From Paenibacillus lentus (GTDB taxonomy: Bacteria > Bacillota > Bacilli > Paenibacillales > Paenibacillaceae), in NCBI RefSeq assembly GCF_003931855.1, contig NZ_CP034248.1, positions 1,302,001-1,366,000 of the forward strand: a stretch of 64,000 nucleotides of DNA, read 5' to 3'. A program made the position numbers and the translations under genes. The notes under the pieces are model-generated. The model was not told the DNA's origin and searched no databases. It saw only the letters and a list, made by a program, of their open reading frames with translations. Positions 61,745-64,000 of this stretch are shown here, in pieces; position 1 is the first letter of the stretch, and the number at the start of each line of letters is the position of its first letter.

Positions 61745-63820
61745 ATGATTCACGAACAGAATGGAAAGTTTCCTGCTGTGTGTCCGCTTGATTGCCCCGA
61801 TACCTGCGGTTTGCTGCTACATAAGGAAGAAGGAAAAATCGTAAAGGTTACGGGAAATCCGGAGCATCCCATTACGAAGGGAGCTATCTGCAATAAAGTT
61901 CGCAATATGGCGGAGCGGCTGTACCACCCTGAACGTATTCTCTACCCGATGCGGCGCATAGGCGCTAAAGGGGAGGGAAAATTTGAACGCATTTCCTGGG
62001 AAGAAGCGATCGAGGAAATCGCCTCTAGATTTACCGAATTAATCCGGGAGCATGGACCAGAGAGCATTATGCCTTATAGCTTCTACGGCAATATGGGAGC
62101 ACTCAGCGTGGATGGCATGGATCGCCGATTCTTTCATAGGCTCGGCTCGACGCGGCTGGAGCAAGGCATTTGCAACGCCGCTGGCAATGTGGGCTGGAAG
62201 TATACGATGGGCTTCATGGGAGGTACGAGTCCAGAGGACACGGCTAAGGCGAAGCTGTTCATCGTATGGGGGCAGAATACGGTGAGTACAAACATGCATG
62301 CGTGGTCCATCATCGAAAAAGCGCGCAAGCAGGGAGCGAAGCTGGTCGTGATCGATGTACACCGGAATCGGACGGGCGAGCGCGCGGATTGGTTCATCCC
62401 GCTGCATCCAGGAACCGATGCGGCGCTGGCGCTCGGTATGATGCATGTTTTATTTGAGCGGGGACTTGTCAATCAAGAGTTTCTGACACAATATACAATC
62501 GGCCATGAAGAGCTCCGGGAGCATGTGAAGCAATACACGCCGGACAAGGTCTCGGCCATTACAGGGGTGCCTGCAGAGCATATTGTGCAATTGGCCTGTA
62601 TGTATGGGGAGACATCTCCGGCATTCATTCAAATCGGTAATGGACTTCAGCATCATGACAATGGGGGCATGAATGTCCGAGCGATCGTTTGTCTCCCCGC
62701 ATTAACGGGGCAATGGCTTGTCGAGGGAGGCGGTGCGATCAAGTCAAACGGGGATTATTCAAAGTTTAATGGAGCCGCTTTGGCCCGTCCCGATCTGCGT
62801 CCGAACCCGAATGCTAGGGTTGTCAGCATGAATCAGCTTGGCGAGGTGCTGTTGGCCCTCGATCCGCCGATTAAAGGGATGTTCGTCTATTGCTCGAATC
62901 CGGCTGTGGTCGCGCCGGATACGGAAAAAGTAGAGCAAGGCCTGCAACGTGAAGATTTGTTCACGGTAGTGCACGATCTATTCCTGACCGATACGGCCAA
63001 ATATGCGGACATCGTCCTGCCGTCCACCTCGACCTTTGAGAATACAGACTTATATAGATCCTACTGGCATCACTACATTCAGCTTCAAGAGCCGGTTATC
63101 CCTCCACAGGGCGAGAGCAAGAGCAACATGGAAGTGTTCAAGCTGCTTGCGCAAGCGATGGGATTTGAGGAGAAGGCTTTTCAGGATACGGAGGAGGACA
63201 TGGTTCGTCAGGCTCTGGGCCACTCGGCCAACCCGTACATTGAGCGCATCACGCTGGAAGGATTGAAGGAGCATCGGTTCCTTAAGCTCAATATGGAGCA
63301 TCAGCAGCGTTATCTGGACACTCTTCCAACTCCATCCGGCAAAATCGAACTGTACTCGCAGCAAATGGCTGAAGCAGGCCTTCCGCCGCTGCCGACCTAT
63401 GTTCCCCTTATTGAAGGTTACGATGGTGAACGGCGTCCTGGCAAGGGGGCCCCTTATCCACTCATGTTTATTTCACCGCCGAACCATAGCTTCCTGAATT
63501 CTACTTTTGCTAATGTGGACAAGCTGATGAAGCTGGAGAAGGAGCCTATGCTGCAAATCCACCCCGAGGATGCTAGGGCAAGGGCAATCTCGGACGGGGA
63601 TGAGGTGCTCGTGTGGAATGACCGCGGCGAGTTTCAGGTTACAGCTCAGGTGACGGAGAAAATGCTGCCGGGAACTGTAGTCAGCCAGGGACTTTGGTGG
63701 GAGCAGGAGGGGAAACGCCAGCGTGCGAATGCGCTCACGCCCGAACGCCTCTCTGACATGGGAAATGGAGCGACCTTTTTCTCAACTGTTGTTGAGGTAA
63801 AGCGCCAATGGAGATCCTAG
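61745..63820 (+). CDS. Molybdopterin oxidoreductase with N-terminal Fe-S site (YoaE/FdhF-like)
   Basis: 691 residues. Cys13, Cys17, Cys21 and Cys49 form a C-x3-C-x3-C-x27-C site for a 4Fe-4S cluster. The molybdopterin domain follows (ISWEEAIEEIASRFTELI, LFIVWGQNTVSTNMHAWSIIEKARKQGAKLVVID). The dinucleotide-binding domain sits at the C-terminus (LMFISPPNHSFLNSTFAN, EPMLQIHPEDARARAISDGDEV). It has no signal peptide and is of the size of Bacillus YoaE. The substrate is not readable; formate is possible given the channel gene upstream. AAAGGTG lies before the ATG. Confidence 0.88.
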   Translation: MIHEQNGKFPAVCPLDCPDTCGLLLHKEEGKIVKVTGNPEHPITKGAICNKVRNMAERLYHPERILYPMRRIGAKGEGKFERISWEEAIEEIASRFTELIREHGPESIMPYSFYGNMGALSVDGMDRRFFHRLGSTRLEQGICNAAGNVGWKYTMGFMGGTSPEDTAKAKLFIVWGQNTVSTNMHAWSIIEKARKQGAKLVVIDVHRNRTGERADWFIPLHPGTDAALALGMMHVLFERGLVNQEFLTQYTIGHEELREHVKQYTPDKVSAITGVPAEHIVQLACMYGETSPAFIQIGNGLQHHDNGGMNVRAIVCLPALTGQWLVEGGGAIKSNGDYSKFNGAALARPDLRPNPNARVVSMNQLGEVLLALDPPIKGMFVYCSNPAVVAPDTEKVEQGLQREDLFTVVHDLFLTDTAKYADIVLPSTSTFENTDLYRSYWHHYIQLQEPVIPPQGESKSNMEVFKLLAQAMGFEEKAFQDTEEDMVRQALGHSANPYIERITLEGLKEHRFLKLNMEHQQRYLDTLPTPSGKIELYSQQMAEAGLPPLPTYVPLIEGYDGERRPGKGAPYPLMFISPPNHSFLNSTFANVDKLMKLEKEPMLQIHPEDARARAISDGDEVLVWNDRGEFQVTAQVTEKMLPGTVVSQGLWWEQEGKRQRANALTPERLSDMGNGATFFSTVVEVKRQWRS

Positions 63821-63868
63821 CCGAATGAATAAGATCGCGTGTACTAGATATTTACTTTGTATAGGAGA

Positions 63869-63890
63869 AGCCCGCTAGGGCTTTTTTTTC
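63869..63890 (+). terminator. Intrinsic terminator
   Basis: GAAGCCC-GCTA-GGGCTT followed by a T-run. Confidence 0.85.
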
Positions 63891-63929
63891 TCTTCAGAGC
63901 CTCCATGGAACATAAGCTAAGACGATTTC

Positions 63930-63956
63930 TTGGCAATTTCTCTGAAGTGGTATAAT
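63930..63956 (+). promoter_or_regulatory. Candidate sigma-A promoter of the next gene
   Basis: TATAAT at 63951-63956 with TTGGCA at 63930-63935 (15-base spacing) or TTCTTG at 63927-63932 (18-base spacing) as the -35 element. It points towards the right edge of the window. Confidence 0.5.
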
Positions 63957-63988
63957 AGATAGTAAATCACTATGGGGTTATAGAAGGG

Positions 63989-64000
63989 ATGGCAGCGCTC
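63989..64000 (+). CDS. Start of a possible next gene (cut by window end)
   Basis: ATG-GCA-GCG-CTC runs off the window, preceded by AGAAGGG, which is closer than usual to the ATG. Promoter-like sequence lies about 35 bases upstream. Only four codons are visible, so nothing can be said of the product. Confidence 0.3.

Overview
The window looks like chromosome of a Gram-positive, endospore-forming Paenibacillus-type bacterium. The support is a GerA/GerB/GerC germinant-receptor operon, a PdaA-type cortex deacetylase, Bacillus-type cydABCD, a GltC-like regulator, strong AGGAGG ribosome-binding sites with frequent GTG/TTG starts, a GH74-CBM_X2-CBM3 xyloglucanase, and a TPR receptor/pro-peptide pair of the kind common in Paenibacillus. 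No rRNA, tRNA or CRISPR array was seen.

Layout. 1-2.1 kb: ABC-type membrane protein and a YgbA-like protein. 2.1-4.4 kb: secreted stalk/PKD protein (-). 4.6-10.8 kb: cydABCD behind tandem Rex/Fnr-type operators. 10.9-14.0 kb: xyloglucanase (-). 14.3-18.9 kb: GltC-like regulator facing gdhA, nitroreductase, Gfo/Idh/MocA dehydrogenase. 19.0-21.7 kb: small spore-surface-like protein, lrgAB and its divergent LysR regulator. 21.7-23.9 kb: purine-rich repeat tract, an intact IS256-family element with an exact 8-bp target duplication, and further repeats. 24-30.3 kb: second Gfo/Idh/MocA enzyme, pdaA, and a marR plus heterodimeric ABC exporter operon. 30.4-32.6 kb: ABC-F resistance-type protein behind an attenuator leader with a two-codon uORF. 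33.2-39.4 kb: an AT-rich, island-like segment with a Fur-box siderophore ABC operon, an Xre regulator, several palindromes, and a TPR receptor whose 3' end overlaps a previously unlisted 35-codon export-type peptide gene. 39.9-44.0 kb: HExxH protein, padR/DUF1700/DUF4097 operon, and an FAD/Rieske oxidoreductase interrupted by one in-frame amber codon. 44.2-49.1 kb: ger operon with low-complexity extensions; the GerB tail overlaps a convergent membrane-protein gene. 49.3-56.3 kb: PerR-like and winged-helix regulators, chemoreceptor, HemD-like, ThuA-like, DEAD-box helicase, VanY-type lipoprotein. 56.3-58.2 kb: Fur-box iron ABC ATPase and FhuF-like reductase. 58.2-64 kb: NAD(P)-binding protein, NADH oxidase behind three more Rex/Fnr-type operators, formate/nitrite channel, molybdopterin oxidoreductase.

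Themes. Low-oxygen redox control appears twice with the same operator type (cyd and nox). Iron supply appears twice, each with a Fur box. The most interesting candidate system is the TPR/peptide locus at 37.9-39.4 kb. Next come the ABC-F leader, the antiparallel tail overlap in the ger operon, and a dispersed structured repeat with two copies here.
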